Notes: generated by a model from the sequence alone, not told the origin. DNA of 64,000 bases from Pseudorhodoferax sp047601025 (GCF_047601025.1 NZ_JASGJZ010000001.1:3906001-3970000), one strand, 5' to 3'. Positions 33,733 to 43,132 are shown, numbered from the stretch's first letter. Program-made: numbers and translations.

Positions 33733-34596
33733 ATGGGCGACACCGCCACCTTTCCAACGGCCGCGCAGCCGGCCACGCACAGCGCGCTGCGCATCCACCG
33801 GCTGGGCAAGCGCTACGCCAGCGCCCAGGCCGAGGGCGGCACGCTGCAGGTGCTGCAGGACATCGACCTGGACGTGCCGGCCGGGCGCTTCGTCAGCATC
33901 GTGGGTGCCAGCGGCTGCGGCAAGTCCACGCTGCTGCGGCTGGTGCTGGGCCTGGAGGCGCAGTACGAAGGCCGCATCACGCTGGACGGCCGGCCGATCG
34001 CCGGCACCGGGCCCGAGCGCGGCATCGTGTTCCAGGACCACCGGCTGTTCCCCTGGCTCACGGTGGAGCAGAACATCGCGGTCGGGCTGCGCAACGCGCC
34101 GCTGTCGCCGGCCGACAAGCGCGCCCGCGTGGCCGAGCACGTGGCGCTGGTCGGGCTGCAGGGCTTCGAGAAGTCCTGGCCGCACCAGATCTCCGGCGGC
34201 ATGGCGCAGCGCGTGGCGATCGCGCGCGGCCTGGTCAACCGGCCGCGCGTGCTGCTGCTGGACGAGCCCTTCGGCGCGCTGGACGCGCTCACGCGCGCGC
34301 GGCTGCAGCACGAGCTGCAGCGCATCTGGCAGGCCGAGCGCATCACCATGCTGCTGGTCACGCACGACGTGGACGAGGCGGTGTTCCTGGGCGACCAGGT
34401 GGTGGTGATGCAGCCGCACCCGGGCCGCATCCGCCGCATCGTGGACGTGGACCTGCCGCGCCCGCGCCACCGCAGCGACGCGCGCTTCATCGCGCTGCGC
34501 GACGACGTGCTGCGCGACTTCCAGGACCCCGCCGCGGCCGATCGCCCGCCGGCGCCTGCGGCGCGGCCGTTCGCCGGCCTGCGGCTGGCCTGGTGA
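33733..34596 (+). CDS. ABC transporter ATP-binding protein (SsuB/TauB-like)
   Basis: The 287-residue ATPase has Walker A GASGCGKST, Q-loop VFQDHRLFPWL, signature ISGGMAQR, Walker B VLLLDEPFGALD and switch His in VTHDVDEA. It closes the operon of amidohydrolase, binding protein and two permeases, and probably serves a heterodimer of the two permeases. The C-terminal 30 residues are Pro/Ala-rich. No second ATPase gene is present. Confidence 0.93.
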   Translation: MGDTATFPTAAQPATHSALRIHRLGKRYASAQAEGGTLQVLQDIDLDVPAGRFVSIVGASGCGKSTLLRLVLGLEAQYEGRITLDGRPIAGTGPERGIVFQDHRLFPWLTVEQNIAVGLRNAPLSPADKRARVAEHVALVGLQGFEKSWPHQISGGMAQRVAIARGLVNRPRVLLLDEPFGALDALTRARLQHELQRIWQAERITMLLVTHDVDEAVFLGDQVVVMQPHPGRIRRIVDVDLPRPRHRSDARFIALRDDVLRDFQDPAAADRPPAPAARPFAGLRLAW

Positions 34597-34608
34597 GCCG
34601 CGCGGGCT

Positions 34609-35628
34609 TCAGTGCGCGGCCTTGAGCGCCTGGTCGATCCAGCCGTCGAAGGTCTTCTGGTGCGCCTTGATCCAGGCGTCGGTGTGGCGCTCGACGTCGG
34701 CCGGCTTGTTCTCGCCGTCGCGCATGCGCAGGTTCTGCGCGTTGATGTCGGCCACCGGCAGCTGCATGACCTCGAACAGCTTGGCGGCGGCCGGGTTCCT
34801 GGCGACGAAGTCCTTGTTGGCCACGATGCGCTGCGTGTTCATGACGAAGCCGTAGTTCTGGCCGTTCGGCAGCTTGGTGTCCAGTTTGGCCTGCTCGCCG
34901 GGCAGCGAGGAGAACGGTACCTGCAGCCAGGTCACCTCGCGGCCCGGGCGCAGCACGCCGCTGACCCAGTACGGCGTCCAGGTGTAGTAGAGGATGGGCC
35001 GGCCCTGCTTGAAGCGCGCGATGGTGTCGGCCATCAGCGCGGCGTAGCTGCCCTGCACGTGGTGCACGTGGGCGCGCAGCTTGTAGGCGTCGAGCTGGTG
35101 CTCGATCACGGCCTCGCAGCCCCAGCCGGGGTTGCAGCCGGTCATGTCGGCCTTGCCGTCGCCGTCGGTGTCGAACAGCTTGGCGATCGCCGGGTCGGCC
35201 AGCTGCGCGATGTTGGTGATCTTGTGCGCGTCGGCGGTCTTCTTGTCGATCAGGTAGCCCTGGGCCGCGCCGGGCGAGTAGGCGCCGGTGCGCGAGAGCT
35301 TGGCGTCGCCGCCGGCGTTCTTGTAGAAGTCCGCGTGCAGCGGGTCCCAGTGGTCGGCCATGAAGGTGGCGTCGCCGTTGGCGATCGCGACGTGGGCCGT
35401 GGGGTACTCGACCTCGCGGATCGGCTGCACGGTGTAGCCCAGCCGGGCGAGCGCGCGCGAGACCAGCAGCGTCTGGAAGGTCTCCTCGGCGATCGAGCTC
35501 TGCAGCGGCTGCACGGTGACGCCCTTGCCGGGCAGGTCCTGCGCGGTGGCCGTGGCGGCGGCGCCGGCGGCCAGCAGGCCGGCGGCGATCAGGCCGCGCC
35601 AGCGGGGAAGAACGGACGGGAAGGTCAT
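34609..35628 (-). CDS. proX: Glycine betaine/proline-betaine binding protein
   Basis: The 339-residue periplasmic receptor has a signal peptide ending near ATAQD. The mature part includes VTVQPLQSSIAEETFQTLLV, FMADHWDPLH, WGCEAVI and YYTWTPYWV; the aromatic residues form the typical betaine-binding cage of ProX. It is the last gene of the proV-proW-proX order read on the minus strand. Its 3' end is convergent with the preceding ABC ATPase gene. Confidence 0.93.
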   Translation of the reverse strand: MTFPSVLPRWRGLIAAGLLAAGAAATATAQDLPGKGVTVQPLQSSIAEETFQTLLVSRALARLGYTVQPIREVEYPTAHVAIANGDATFMADHWDPLHADFYKNAGGDAKLSRTGAYSPGAAQGYLIDKKTADAHKITNIAQLADPAIAKLFDTDGDGKADMTGCNPGWGCEAVIEHQLDAYKLRAHVHHVQGSYAALMADTIARFKQGRPILYYTWTPYWVSGVLRPGREVTWLQVPFSSLPGEQAKLDTKLPNGQNYGFVMNTQRIVANKDFVARNPAAAKLFEVMQLPVADINAQNLRMRDGENKPADVERHTDAWIKAHQKTFDGWIDQALKAAH

Positions 35629-35654
35629 GCGAGGCTCCTTTCTGGGGTCTGGGT

Positions 35655-36863
35655 TCAGTGGATGCGTGCGGCCAGCACGGTCTCGGCCGAGGTCGTGTCG
35701 CCGGCCGCGGGGGCCGGCGGCGCCTTGGGCTGCAGCGCGCGCCAGACCAGGCCGGCCGGGCCGGTCTGCCACCAGTGGCGCGCGCCGCGGCGCGGCTGGC
35801 CCATGGCCTGGGTGATGCGATCCAGCAGGATCGCCAGCAGCACGATGCCCAGGCCGCCCACGGTGGCCAGGCCCATGTCCAGCCGGCCGATGCCGCGCAG
35901 CACCATCTGGCCCAGGCCGCCGACGGCGATCATCGAGGCGATCACCACCATGGACAGCGACAGCATCAGCGCCTGGTTGACGCCGGCCATGATGGACGGC
36001 AGGGCCAGCGGCAGCTGCACCTTGGCCAGCAGCTGCCAGGGCGAGGCGCCGTAGGCGCGCGCGGCTTCGATCAGGTCGGGCCGCACCTGGCGGATGCCCA
36101 GCGTGGTCAGCCGCACCAGCGGCGGCAGCGCGAACACGATGGTCACGATCACGCCCGGCACGTTGCCGATGCCGAACAGCATGACCACCGGGACCAGGTA
36201 GACGAAGGCCGGCGTGGTCTGCATCGCGTCCAGCAGCGGGCGGGTGATGCGGTTGGCGCGGTCGCTGGCCGCCAGCAGGATGCCCAGCGGCAGGCCGATG
36301 GCCAGGCAGAAGGCCAGCGAGGTCAGCACCAGGGACAGGGTGACCATGGCCTCGGGCCAGATGCCCAGCATGCCCACCAGCAGCAGCGAGACCACGGCGC
36401 CGACGGCCACGGCGCGGCCCGCGCACTGCCAGGCGATCAGCGCCAGCAGCGCCACCATGGCCGGCATCGGCACGGACAGCAGCCCGGACTCCACGCCCGA
36501 GAGCGTGGCGTCGATCGGGCCGCGCACGGCCTGGAAGAACGGGCGGAAATGCTCCACCGCCCAGGCCAGGCCGCCGTTGATCCAGTCCTGCACCGGCAGG
36601 CTGCCGTCCCACAGCTGCGACAGCGAGAAGCCGTCGGGCGTGGCGGCGGCGTCGGGCGCCGCGCCGGCGCTGCCGGCCAGCCAGTCGCCGCTGCCGGCGT
36701 CGGTGCTGCCGGACCAGGCGTCGTCCGCGGCGGCGGCGGGCGCGGCCAGGGTGTCCGCGGCGTCGGCGGCCGGGGCCTGCGGCGGCGCCTCGGGGGCGCT
36801 CTCGACGGCGGCCCAGGGATCGGTCTCGGCGGCGGCGGGGGTGGTGTCCGGGTACTCGTTCAT
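35655..36863 (-). CDS. proW: Glycine betaine transporter permease
   Basis: The 402-residue permease has an acidic Pro/Ala-rich N-terminal region of about 95 residues, as in ProW. A membrane domain of about seven helices follows, with the EAA-like loop LIEAARAYGASPWQLLAKVQLPLALPSIMAGVNQ. It lies 26 bp from both proX and proV. It forms the channel of the osmoprotectant importer. Confidence 0.94.
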   Translation of the reverse strand: MNEYPDTTPAAAETDPWAAVESAPEAPPQAPAADAADTLAAPAAAADDAWSGSTDAGSGDWLAGSAGAAPDAAATPDGFSLSQLWDGSLPVQDWINGGLAWAVEHFRPFFQAVRGPIDATLSGVESGLLSVPMPAMVALLALIAWQCAGRAVAVGAVVSLLLVGMLGIWPEAMVTLSLVLTSLAFCLAIGLPLGILLAASDRANRITRPLLDAMQTTPAFVYLVPVVMLFGIGNVPGVIVTIVFALPPLVRLTTLGIRQVRPDLIEAARAYGASPWQLLAKVQLPLALPSIMAGVNQALMLSLSMVVIASMIAVGGLGQMVLRGIGRLDMGLATVGGLGIVLLAILLDRITQAMGQPRRGARHWWQTGPAGLVWRALQPKAPPAPAAGDTTSAETVLAARIH

Positions 36864-36888
36864 CGGATGGTTCTCCTCTCGTCGTGGC

Positions 36889-38088
36889 TCAATCGCTGCC
36901 CTTGTCCATGAAGCGCAGCAGCGTGGTCTTGCTGATGGCGCCCAGGTAGCGGCCCTGGCCGTCCACCACCGGCAGCGGCCAGGGCGATTGCGCGACCTGG
37001 CCGAACAGCTCGTTCACCGGGTGGATCGCGGCCACCGTCTGCACGCCGGGCAGGAAGGCGTGCTGCAGGCCCAGCGGCCCATCGTGGCCCTTCAGCGCGG
37101 TGCGCAGCGAGTCGCCCGAGACCATGCCCAGGAAGCGCTGCTGCGGATCGACCACGTAGGCGAACTCGCGGTCCTGGCCTTCCAGCATCGACAGCGCCGC
37201 GCGCGCGCCGCGGGTGGGCGACTCGGCCACCACCACCTGGCTGCGCCGGGCGATGTCGGCGGCCTTGAACACCTTGGCGGCGTCGACGCCGCGCACGAAG
37301 TTGCGCACGTAGTCGTTGGCCGGCGCACGCAGGATCTCCTCGGGCGTGCCGACCTGCACCACCTGGCCGTCCTTCATGATGGCGATGCGGTCGCCGATGC
37401 GCATGGCCTCGTCCAGGTCGTGCGAGATGAACACGATGGTGCGGCGCTTGACCTGCTGCAGCCGCAGCAGCTCGCTCTGCATGTCGGTGCGGATGATCGG
37501 GTCCAGCGCCGAGAAGGCCTCGTCCATCAGCAGGATGGACGGGTCCGAGGCCAGCGCCCGCGCCAGGCCGACGCGCTGCTGCATGCCGCCGGAGAGCTCG
37601 TCCGGGTAGCTGTCGCCCCAGCCGGCCAGGCCGACCTGGGCCAGCGCCGCGTCGGCCTGCGCCAGCCGCGCGGCCTTGTCCACGCCCGCCAGCTCCAGGC
37701 CGAAGGCGGTGTTGTCGCGCACCGTCATGTGCGGCATCAGCGCGAACGACTGGAACACCATGCTGATGTCCTTGCGCCGCAGCGCGCGCAGCTGGCGGTC
37801 GGAGTGCCGGAAGATGTCCTGCCCGTCGATCACGACGCGGCCGGCGCTGGGCTCGATCAGCCGGTTCAGCAGGCGCACCAGCGTGGACTTGCCCGAGCCC
37901 GACAGGCCCATGATCACGAAGATCTCGCCGGCCTTGATCTCGAAGTGCGCATCGAACACGCCGATGGACTGGCCGGTCTCGGCCAGGATCTCCTGCTTGC
38001 TGCGGCCCTGGCGCACGAGGGCCATCGCGGCCTGCGGGTCGTCGCCGAAGACCTTGAACACGTGGTCGATCTGGATGTCTTTTGCCAT
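36889..38088 (-). CDS. proV: Glycine betaine transporter ATP-binding protein
   Basis: The 399-residue ATPase has Walker A GLSGSGKST, signature ELSGGMQQR, Walker B ILLMDEAFSALDP and His-switch FISHDLDEA. A C-terminal CBS pair (about 270-395) senses ionic strength in this family. The family N-terminal extension with IDHVFKVFGDDPQAAM is present. It is the first gene of proVWX. Confidence 0.95.
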   Translation of the reverse strand: MAKDIQIDHVFKVFGDDPQAAMALVRQGRSKQEILAETGQSIGVFDAHFEIKAGEIFVIMGLSGSGKSTLVRLLNRLIEPSAGRVVIDGQDIFRHSDRQLRALRRKDISMVFQSFALMPHMTVRDNTAFGLELAGVDKAARLAQADAALAQVGLAGWGDSYPDELSGGMQQRVGLARALASDPSILLMDEAFSALDPIIRTDMQSELLRLQQVKRRTIVFISHDLDEAMRIGDRIAIMKDGQVVQVGTPEEILRAPANDYVRNFVRGVDAAKVFKAADIARRSQVVVAESPTRGARAALSMLEGQDREFAYVVDPQQRFLGMVSGDSLRTALKGHDGPLGLQHAFLPGVQTVAAIHPVNELFGQVAQSPWPLPVVDGQGRYLGAISKTTLLRFMDKGSD

Positions 38089-38445
38089 TGCGGCGGGCCT
38101 CCTCCTGGTGGGCGGGCTTGGGGCAATGGCCGTCTGGATGGATGTCGTGCGCAGACGGCCGCGATCCGCAGCCGCATGGCAGGCGCTGAAGACGACGGGC
38201 AGCGACGCAACCAGCGCCTGTCACGCAAGGCGGCTGCTCAGCGGGCCTGGCCGAGGGGGCTGAGCAGGGCGATGCGGTGCGGCGGCAGGTGGCTGGAAAA
38301 ACCAGCCGGTTGCCGGGCAGGGCCCGGCGGGGGCGCCTGGCGCCGCGACGGGATGCTGAATCGATCCGCGAGTAGCGCCGAGGCAGTCAACATATCTTGT
38401 TGGCTGTCAAGAAGCCCGGCATTCTAACTTTTGGATATGACGAGG
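38089..38445. promoter_or_regulatory. proVWX upstream region
   Basis: No gene is evident in these 357 bp. The proximal 250 bp are GC-rich. The distal part (about 38380-38435) is AT-rich and holds the inverted repeat CAACA-TATCT-TGTTG (38388-38402), plus TTGACA and TTGAC elements on the minus strand. A proV promoter there would give a leader of about 300 nt. Osmotic control is expected for proVWX but no known site is recognised. Confidence 0.4.
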
Positions 38446-39603
38446 TCAACCTCCGCGGGCCGGCGGGGCGGCCGTCGGCGTGGTGCCGGCCCGTTCCGCC
38501 AGGCGGGTGAACAGGCGCAGCGCGTTGCCGCGGGCGATGCCCTCGTGCTCCGCGCGGCTGAGCCCGCGCAGCGTGCGCACGCCCTGCACGTTGGCCGCGA
38601 CGGCGCTGGCCGGCGTGAACGGGAAGTCGCTGCCGAACAGCACGTGGTCCAGCGTCGTCAGCTGCCGCAGGCGCACGATGGCGTCGTCGCTGGCGGAGCC
38701 CGCGAGGTCGTAGTACAGCGCGCGCAGCACGCTGCGCACCTCCTGTGCGCCGCCGGCGGGGCGCTGCGGCAGGAAGGGCAGCGTGGAGAACGCCGCGATC
38801 CGCTCGGCCAGCGCCGACAGCGCGCCGCCGGCGTGCGGCACGATGACGCGGATGCGCGGGTAGCGCGTCAGCGTGCCGGCGAACAGCAGGTCGGCGATGG
38901 TGCGCGCGGTGTCCATCGGGAACTCCAGGATCGGCGCCGGCCGTCCCAGGCCGACGGACTCCAGGCAGGGCGGCGAGGTCGGGTGCAGGAACAGCGTCGC
39001 GCGGCGCCGGTCCAGCTCGGCGAACAGCGGGTCGAGCCGCGCGTCGCCCAGGTAGATGCCGTGCACGTTGGTCTCCATCACGACGCCGTCCAGCTGCAGC
39101 ACGTCCAGCGCGTGCGCGATCTCCTCCAGCGCGGCGGGCACGTCGGGCAGCGGCAGCGTGGCGAACGCGCCGAAGCGGTCCGGCTTGCGGCGCACCAGCT
39201 CCGCGGCGAAGGTGTTGACGCTGCGCGCCAGGCGCCGGCGCGCCAGCGCGTCGCGCACGAAGCCGACGGTGGGGGACGACACGGACAGCATCGACACCTC
39301 GATGCCGTGGCGGTCCATGTGCTGCAGCGCCTGCTCCTCCGACCAGGCCGGCACTGGGAAGCCGCCGTCCAGCGTGACCAGCCCGGCCTCGTCGAGGGCG
39401 CGCGCGTACTGCGGCGGCAGGTAGTGCGAATGGGCGTCGACCAGGCCGCAGGCGCAGGTGGCGGGCGCCGCGCCGGCGCCGGCCGCGGCCTCTTCCGCGT
39501 GCGCGGTGCCGGCCAGGCCGGCGGCCAGCGCCGCGGCCAGGTGGCCGAAGACGGTGCGGCGCGAGGGCCGGGCCGGGCCGGCCCCGTCCACGGCCGGCTT
39601 CAT
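38446..39603 (-). CDS. ACMSD-like amidohydrolase with Tat-type signal
   Basis: The 385-residue TIM-barrel protein has an N-terminal SRRTVFGHLAAALAAGLAG, a twin-arginine-like export signal. The metal motif DAHSHYLPP, LFLHPTSPPC, VIVPHAGG and LFGSDFPFTP with the late Asp are typical of amidohydrolase-2/ACMSD decarboxylases. Its ATG overlaps the hydroxylase stop by 4 bp, so it belongs to the ring-cleavage operon. A predicted export signal is unusual for this family. Confidence 0.87.
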   Translation of the reverse strand: MKPAVDGAGPARPSRRTVFGHLAAALAAGLAGTAHAEEAAAGAGAAPATCACGLVDAHSHYLPPQYARALDEAGLVTLDGGFPVPAWSEEQALQHMDRHGIEVSMLSVSSPTVGFVRDALARRRLARSVNTFAAELVRRKPDRFGAFATLPLPDVPAALEEIAHALDVLQLDGVVMETNVHGIYLGDARLDPLFAELDRRRATLFLHPTSPPCLESVGLGRPAPILEFPMDTARTIADLLFAGTLTRYPRIRVIVPHAGGALSALAERIAAFSTLPFLPQRPAGGAQEVRSVLRALYYDLAGSASDDAIVRLRQLTTLDHVLFGSDFPFTPASAVAANVQGVRTLRGLSRAEHEGIARGNALRLFTRLAERAGTTPTAAPPARGG

Positions 39604-41222
39604 GCCGCCTCCCGCAGCGCGGCCGGGGCCGGCAGCTGCACGCCGTGGCGCCGCAGGTCGACCGCCAGGTCGTCGACCAACTGGCCGGCCTGGGCGCCGT
39701 GCGCCACCGCGCCGTACAGGTAGAAGTCGGGCCGCACCAGCATGGTGTCGATGCCCAGCTGCTGCATGAACGGGAGGAACTTGCCGTCCAGGTCCTGCAC
39801 CGTGCCGTCGCCCGCCGGCGCGCCGGCCGGCGTGACCACCACGCGCCGGGCGCCCAGCGCGTCGAGCACCGCGCGCTGCGGCGCGCCCAGCGCGGCCTCG
39901 GCGGCCGCGGTGCGCGACACCAGCACGAAGCCCAGGCCGACGACCTCGTCGAACCGGCCCTGGCGTGCCCCCGCGCGCACCGTGCCGTGCGGGCTGAGCC
40001 ATCCGGCCGGCGCCTGCACCGCGCCGTCGGCGCCGCGCCGCAGGATGCCGTCGGTCAGCCGCGGGAAGGCCGGCGGCGGCGCGGCCCGGCCGCCGAAGAA
40101 GGCCGCGTCGCGCTCGGCGGCGCGGGCGGCGTCGGGCATGCAGATGATCCGGCCCAGGTACATGGACAGGTCGATCACGTCGCTCACGTGCGGCAGGCGC
40201 TCGCGCTGGTAGCTGTCCAGCAGCCGGTCGTCGGCCCGGCCGTCCAGCACCAGGGCCAGCTTCCAGGCCAGGTTCCAGTCGTCGCGCAGGCCGGCGCACA
40301 TGCCCTGGCCCATGAAGGGCGGCATCACGTGCGCGGCGTCGCCGGCGATCAGCAGCCGGCCGTCGCGCCAGCGCTCGGCCAGCAGCGAGCGGAAGGTGTA
40401 GACCTTGTGGCGCACGATGGTCGCCTGGTCGGGCCGTACCCAGGGTTCGAGCAGTTGCCAGGCCACGGCCTCGTGCTCCAGCTCCTCGCGCGTCTCGTGC
40501 GGCAGGCGCATGAATTCCCAGCGGCGGAAATAGCGGCCGTCCTTGACGCCGGCCGGCACGATGGTGGTCGGCCGCGCCGGGTTGCACCACTGCGCGGCGG
40601 CCGGGATGTCCAGCGCCACGCCCTCGTGCGGCAGCACGTCGATGACCAGCCAGTCGGCCTCGAAGCCGCGGTCCTGCTGGGCGGAGCCGATGGTCCGGCG
40701 CACCAGGCTGTTGGCGCCGTCGGCGCCGATCAGGTAGCGCGCGCGCACGGTGCGCTCGGCGCCGCCATCCACCGAGCGCAGGCGCAGCTCGGCGTAGTCG
40801 GCGGTCTGGCTGACCGCGACCGCCTCCCAGCCCAGGTGCAGCTCCACGCCGGGGCAGGCCCGGACCTGGTCGTCGAACATCTGCTCCAGCGTGGGCTGGT
40901 GCACGAAGTTGACCTCGGGGCCGCCGGAGATGGATTCGGCCGCCCAGTCGATCGACAGCAGCTCCTTCCATTCGGCGTTGAACCAGCGGTAGGCCGACCC
41001 GGCGTGGCTGACGGCCGGCAGTTCGCCGGCCATGCCCAGCGCCGCCAGCACGCGGTACAGCTCGTGGTCGATGCAGACCGCGCGCGGCAGCGGGTAGCGT
41101 TCGCGCCAGCGCTCGAACACGGCGACGCGCCGTCCCTGGCGCCCCAGGGCCAGGGCCATGATCTCGCTGACCGGGCCGTAGCCGATCTGGACGACGTCGT
41201 AGAAGGGGATGTCCTGCTGCAT
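39600..41222 (-). CDS. FAD-dependent aromatic hydroxylase, MhpA-like
   Basis: The 540-residue class A flavoprotein hydroxylase has a dinucleotide motif GYGPVSEIMALALGRQGRRV, a DG motif YLIGADGANSLVRR and a GD motif LLIAGDAAHVMPPFMGQGM. Closest in pattern are 3-(3-hydroxyphenyl)propionate hydroxylases. The first motif has Ser where the third Gly of GxGxxG usually lies. It would hydroxylate a phenolic substrate to a catechol for the neighbouring ring-cleaving dioxygenase. Confidence 0.9.
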   Translation of the reverse strand: MQQDIPFYDVVQIGYGPVSEIMALALGRQGRRVAVFERWRERYPLPRAVCIDHELYRVLAALGMAGELPAVSHAGSAYRWFNAEWKELLSIDWAAESISGGPEVNFVHQPTLEQMFDDQVRACPGVELHLGWEAVAVSQTADYAELRLRSVDGGAERTVRARYLIGADGANSLVRRTIGSAQQDRGFEADWLVIDVLPHEGVALDIPAAAQWCNPARPTTIVPAGVKDGRYFRRWEFMRLPHETREELEHEAVAWQLLEPWVRPDQATIVRHKVYTFRSLLAERWRDGRLLIAGDAAHVMPPFMGQGMCAGLRDDWNLAWKLALVLDGRADDRLLDSYQRERLPHVSDVIDLSMYLGRIICMPDAARAAERDAAFFGGRAAPPPAFPRLTDGILRRGADGAVQAPAGWLSPHGTVRAGARQGRFDEVVGLGFVLVSRTAAAEAALGAPQRAVLDALGARRVVVTPAGAPAGDGTVQDLDGKFLPFMQQLGIDTMLVRPDFYLYGAVAHGAQAGQLVDDLAVDLRRHGVQLPAPAALREAA

Positions 41223-41238
41223 GGTGGTGTCTCCGGGG

Positions 41239-42186
41239 TCAGTGGGCGTTCAGTTCGTGGTTGGCGATGAAGTCGGGCGGCAGCTCCGGGCCCCAGACGT
41301 AGAGCGCGTCCTCGGGCGGGTGGTCGGCCGCCGGCCAGGCCTGGCCGGCGGCGACGTAGTCGATGTCGTAGGAGTACTCGGCGTAGCTGCCCCAGGGGTC
41401 GCGCACGTAGCGGAAGTAGTTGGACCCCAGCACATGGCGGCCCAGGCCCCAGCCCCGGGTGTAGCCGGCCTGCGCCATCTGCTGCGCGCCGATGCCCACG
41501 GCGTCGAGCGAGGGCACGCACCAGCTGCTGTGGTGCAGCCCCGGGCCGCCGGAGCGGGCCAGCGCGATCAGGTGGTGGTCGCTGCCGTGCGGGCTGTGCA
41601 GGAAGGCGATGTCCGAGCCGGAGCGGTCGGACAGCTGCAGGCCCAGCACGCCTTCGTAGAACGCGCGGGCCGCATCCACGTCGGCGCTGAACAGCAGGAT
41701 GTGCGAGAGGTACAGCGGGCGCGTGGCCGGGGCCTGGCTGCGGCTGGGCGCGCGGCCGCCATGGCCCGGCGCCGGCGGCCACTCGCGCGGGGCCGGCTGC
41801 GAGGGCGAGCACTTGCCGGCCACGCGCAGCTGCACCGGCAGCCCGTCGGCGCCCCGCAGCCACAGGCCGTCGCCGTCGGCACCGGGCGGCGGCGCCGCGG
41901 CCGGCACCCCCAGCGCCGCGGCGCGCTGCGCGAAGCGCGGCGCATCCTCGGCGTGGATGCCCAGGCTGAGCCACAGCAGCCGCTTGGACGGCCCGGCGAG
42001 GATGCGCGCCCAGCGGTGCGGGTGGCCGTGCGTGTACAGCGCCAGGGCGCCGGCTTCCTCGCGCACGTCCAGGCCGAAGTGGGTGTAGAAGCGGCGCGCC
42101 TCGGCGAGGTCGGGCACGCTGAAGACGAACTCGTCGACCGAGTGCACGGCGGGCTGGTCGGGGCGCGGGGGTGTGGCGGCTGTCAT
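41239..42186 (-). CDS. VOC-superfamily extradiol dioxygenase
   Basis: The 315-residue two-module VOC protein has an N-terminal module (VDEFVFSVPDLAEARRFYTHFGL) and a catalytic-type C-terminal module (LSHILLFSADVDAARAFYEGVLGLQL). Candidate Fe ligands are in SHILLF, GLHHSSW and SYAEYSYD, matching the His-His-Glu triad of 2,3-dihydroxybiphenyl dioxygenase-like enzymes. It lies between the FAH hydrolase and hydroxylase genes. Confidence 0.88.
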   Translation of the reverse strand: MTAATPPRPDQPAVHSVDEFVFSVPDLAEARRFYTHFGLDVREEAGALALYTHGHPHRWARILAGPSKRLLWLSLGIHAEDAPRFAQRAAALGVPAAAPPPGADGDGLWLRGADGLPVQLRVAGKCSPSQPAPREWPPAPGHGGRAPSRSQAPATRPLYLSHILLFSADVDAARAFYEGVLGLQLSDRSGSDIAFLHSPHGSDHHLIALARSGGPGLHHSSWCVPSLDAVGIGAQQMAQAGYTRGWGLGRHVLGSNYFRYVRDPWGSYAEYSYDIDYVAAGQAWPAADHPPEDALYVWGPELPPDFIANHELNAH

Positions 42187-42202
42187 GGCGATCTCCTGGT
42201 GC

Positions 42203-42240
42203 GCGGGCGAAGGCTCGCCCGCACCGTGCGGCGCACGGTG
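42203..42240 (-). other. Two tandem hairpins inside the ring-cleavage operon
   Basis: GCGGGCGA-AGGC-TCGCCCGC (42203-42222) and CACCGTGC...GCACGGTG (42222-42240) are perfect adjacent stem-loops in the 90-bp gap between the FAH hydrolase and dioxygenase genes. They could stabilise or attenuate the message or be a REP-like element. No T run follows. Confidence 0.55.
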
Positions 42241-42276
42241 TTGTCTCCGGTGGTGGTGGTCGGGGGAAGGGCGGCG

Positions 42277-43116
42277 TCAGACGACGCGCTGGCGCTGCGT
42301 GCCGAGCGGGCCGGCGCTCAGCTGCATCACGTCGCCGCGCTGCAGGAACACCGGGGCCGGCTTGATGCCCAGGCCCACGCCCTCGGGCGTGCCGGTGATC
42401 ACCAGGTCGCCGGGCAGCAGGGTCATGAACTGGCTCAGGTAGGACACGATCTCGGCCACCGGGAAGATCATGTCGGCCGTGCTGCTGCGCTGGCGCACGG
42501 TGCCGTTGACCGACAACTCCAGCGGGATGGCCTGCGGGTCCGGCAGCTCGTCGGCCGTCACCAGCCAGGGGCCGACCGGGCCGAAGCCGTCGAAGCTCTT
42601 GCCCTTGCCCCACTGGCCGTTGCGCTTGATCTGCCAGTCGCGCTCGGACACGTCGTTGGCCAGGCAGTAGCCGGCCACGTGCGACAGGGCCTGGGCCACC
42701 GGCACCCGGCGCGCCGTGGTGCCGATGACCACGCCCAGCTCGATCTCCCAGTCGCCGGCGACCGAGCCCTCGGGCAGCACCACGTCGTCGTCCGGCCCGG
42801 CCAGCGAGGTCAGCGCCTTGGTGAAGACCACCGGTTCCTTGGGCACTTCCAGGCCGGACTCGGCCGCGTGCTTGCGGTAGTTCAGGCCGATGGCGACGAA
42901 CTGCCGCACGCCCGCCACCGGCACGCCCAGCCGGGTGCCGGCCGGCACCAGCGGCATGCGGCGCAGGTCGATCGCGGCCAGCGCGCGCAGCTTGTCGGGC
43001 GCCATCCAGTCCGGCGTGAAGTCCGGCACCAGCAGCGACAGGTCGCGCGGCTGGCCGTCGGCGTCCAGCGCGCCGGGCTTTTCTGCCCCGATGGGGCCGT
43101 GGCGTAGCAGCTTCAT
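42277..43116 (-). CDS. Fumarylacetoacetate hydrolase-family protein
   Basis: The 279-residue protein has the FAH catalytic domain. It includes FVAIGLNYRKHAAESG, KEPVVFTKALTSLAGPDDDVVLP and WEIELGVVIG with the metal-binding Glu residues. SERDWQIKRNGQWGKGKSFD and VITGTPEGVGLG follow. The family includes hydratases, decarboxylases and C-C hydrolases acting on meta-cleavage products. It is the first gene of the minus-strand operon under the divergent TetR gene. Confidence 0.93.
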   Translation of the reverse strand: MKLLRHGPIGAEKPGALDADGQPRDLSLLVPDFTPDWMAPDKLRALAAIDLRRMPLVPAGTRLGVPVAGVRQFVAIGLNYRKHAAESGLEVPKEPVVFTKALTSLAGPDDDVVLPEGSVAGDWEIELGVVIGTTARRVPVAQALSHVAGYCLANDVSERDWQIKRNGQWGKGKSFDGFGPVGPWLVTADELPDPQAIPLELSVNGTVRQRSSTADMIFPVAEIVSYLSQFMTLLPGDLVITGTPEGVGLGIKPAPVFLQRGDVMQLSAGPLGTQRQRVV

Positions 43117-43132
43117 GTTGGGTCTTCCTCAG

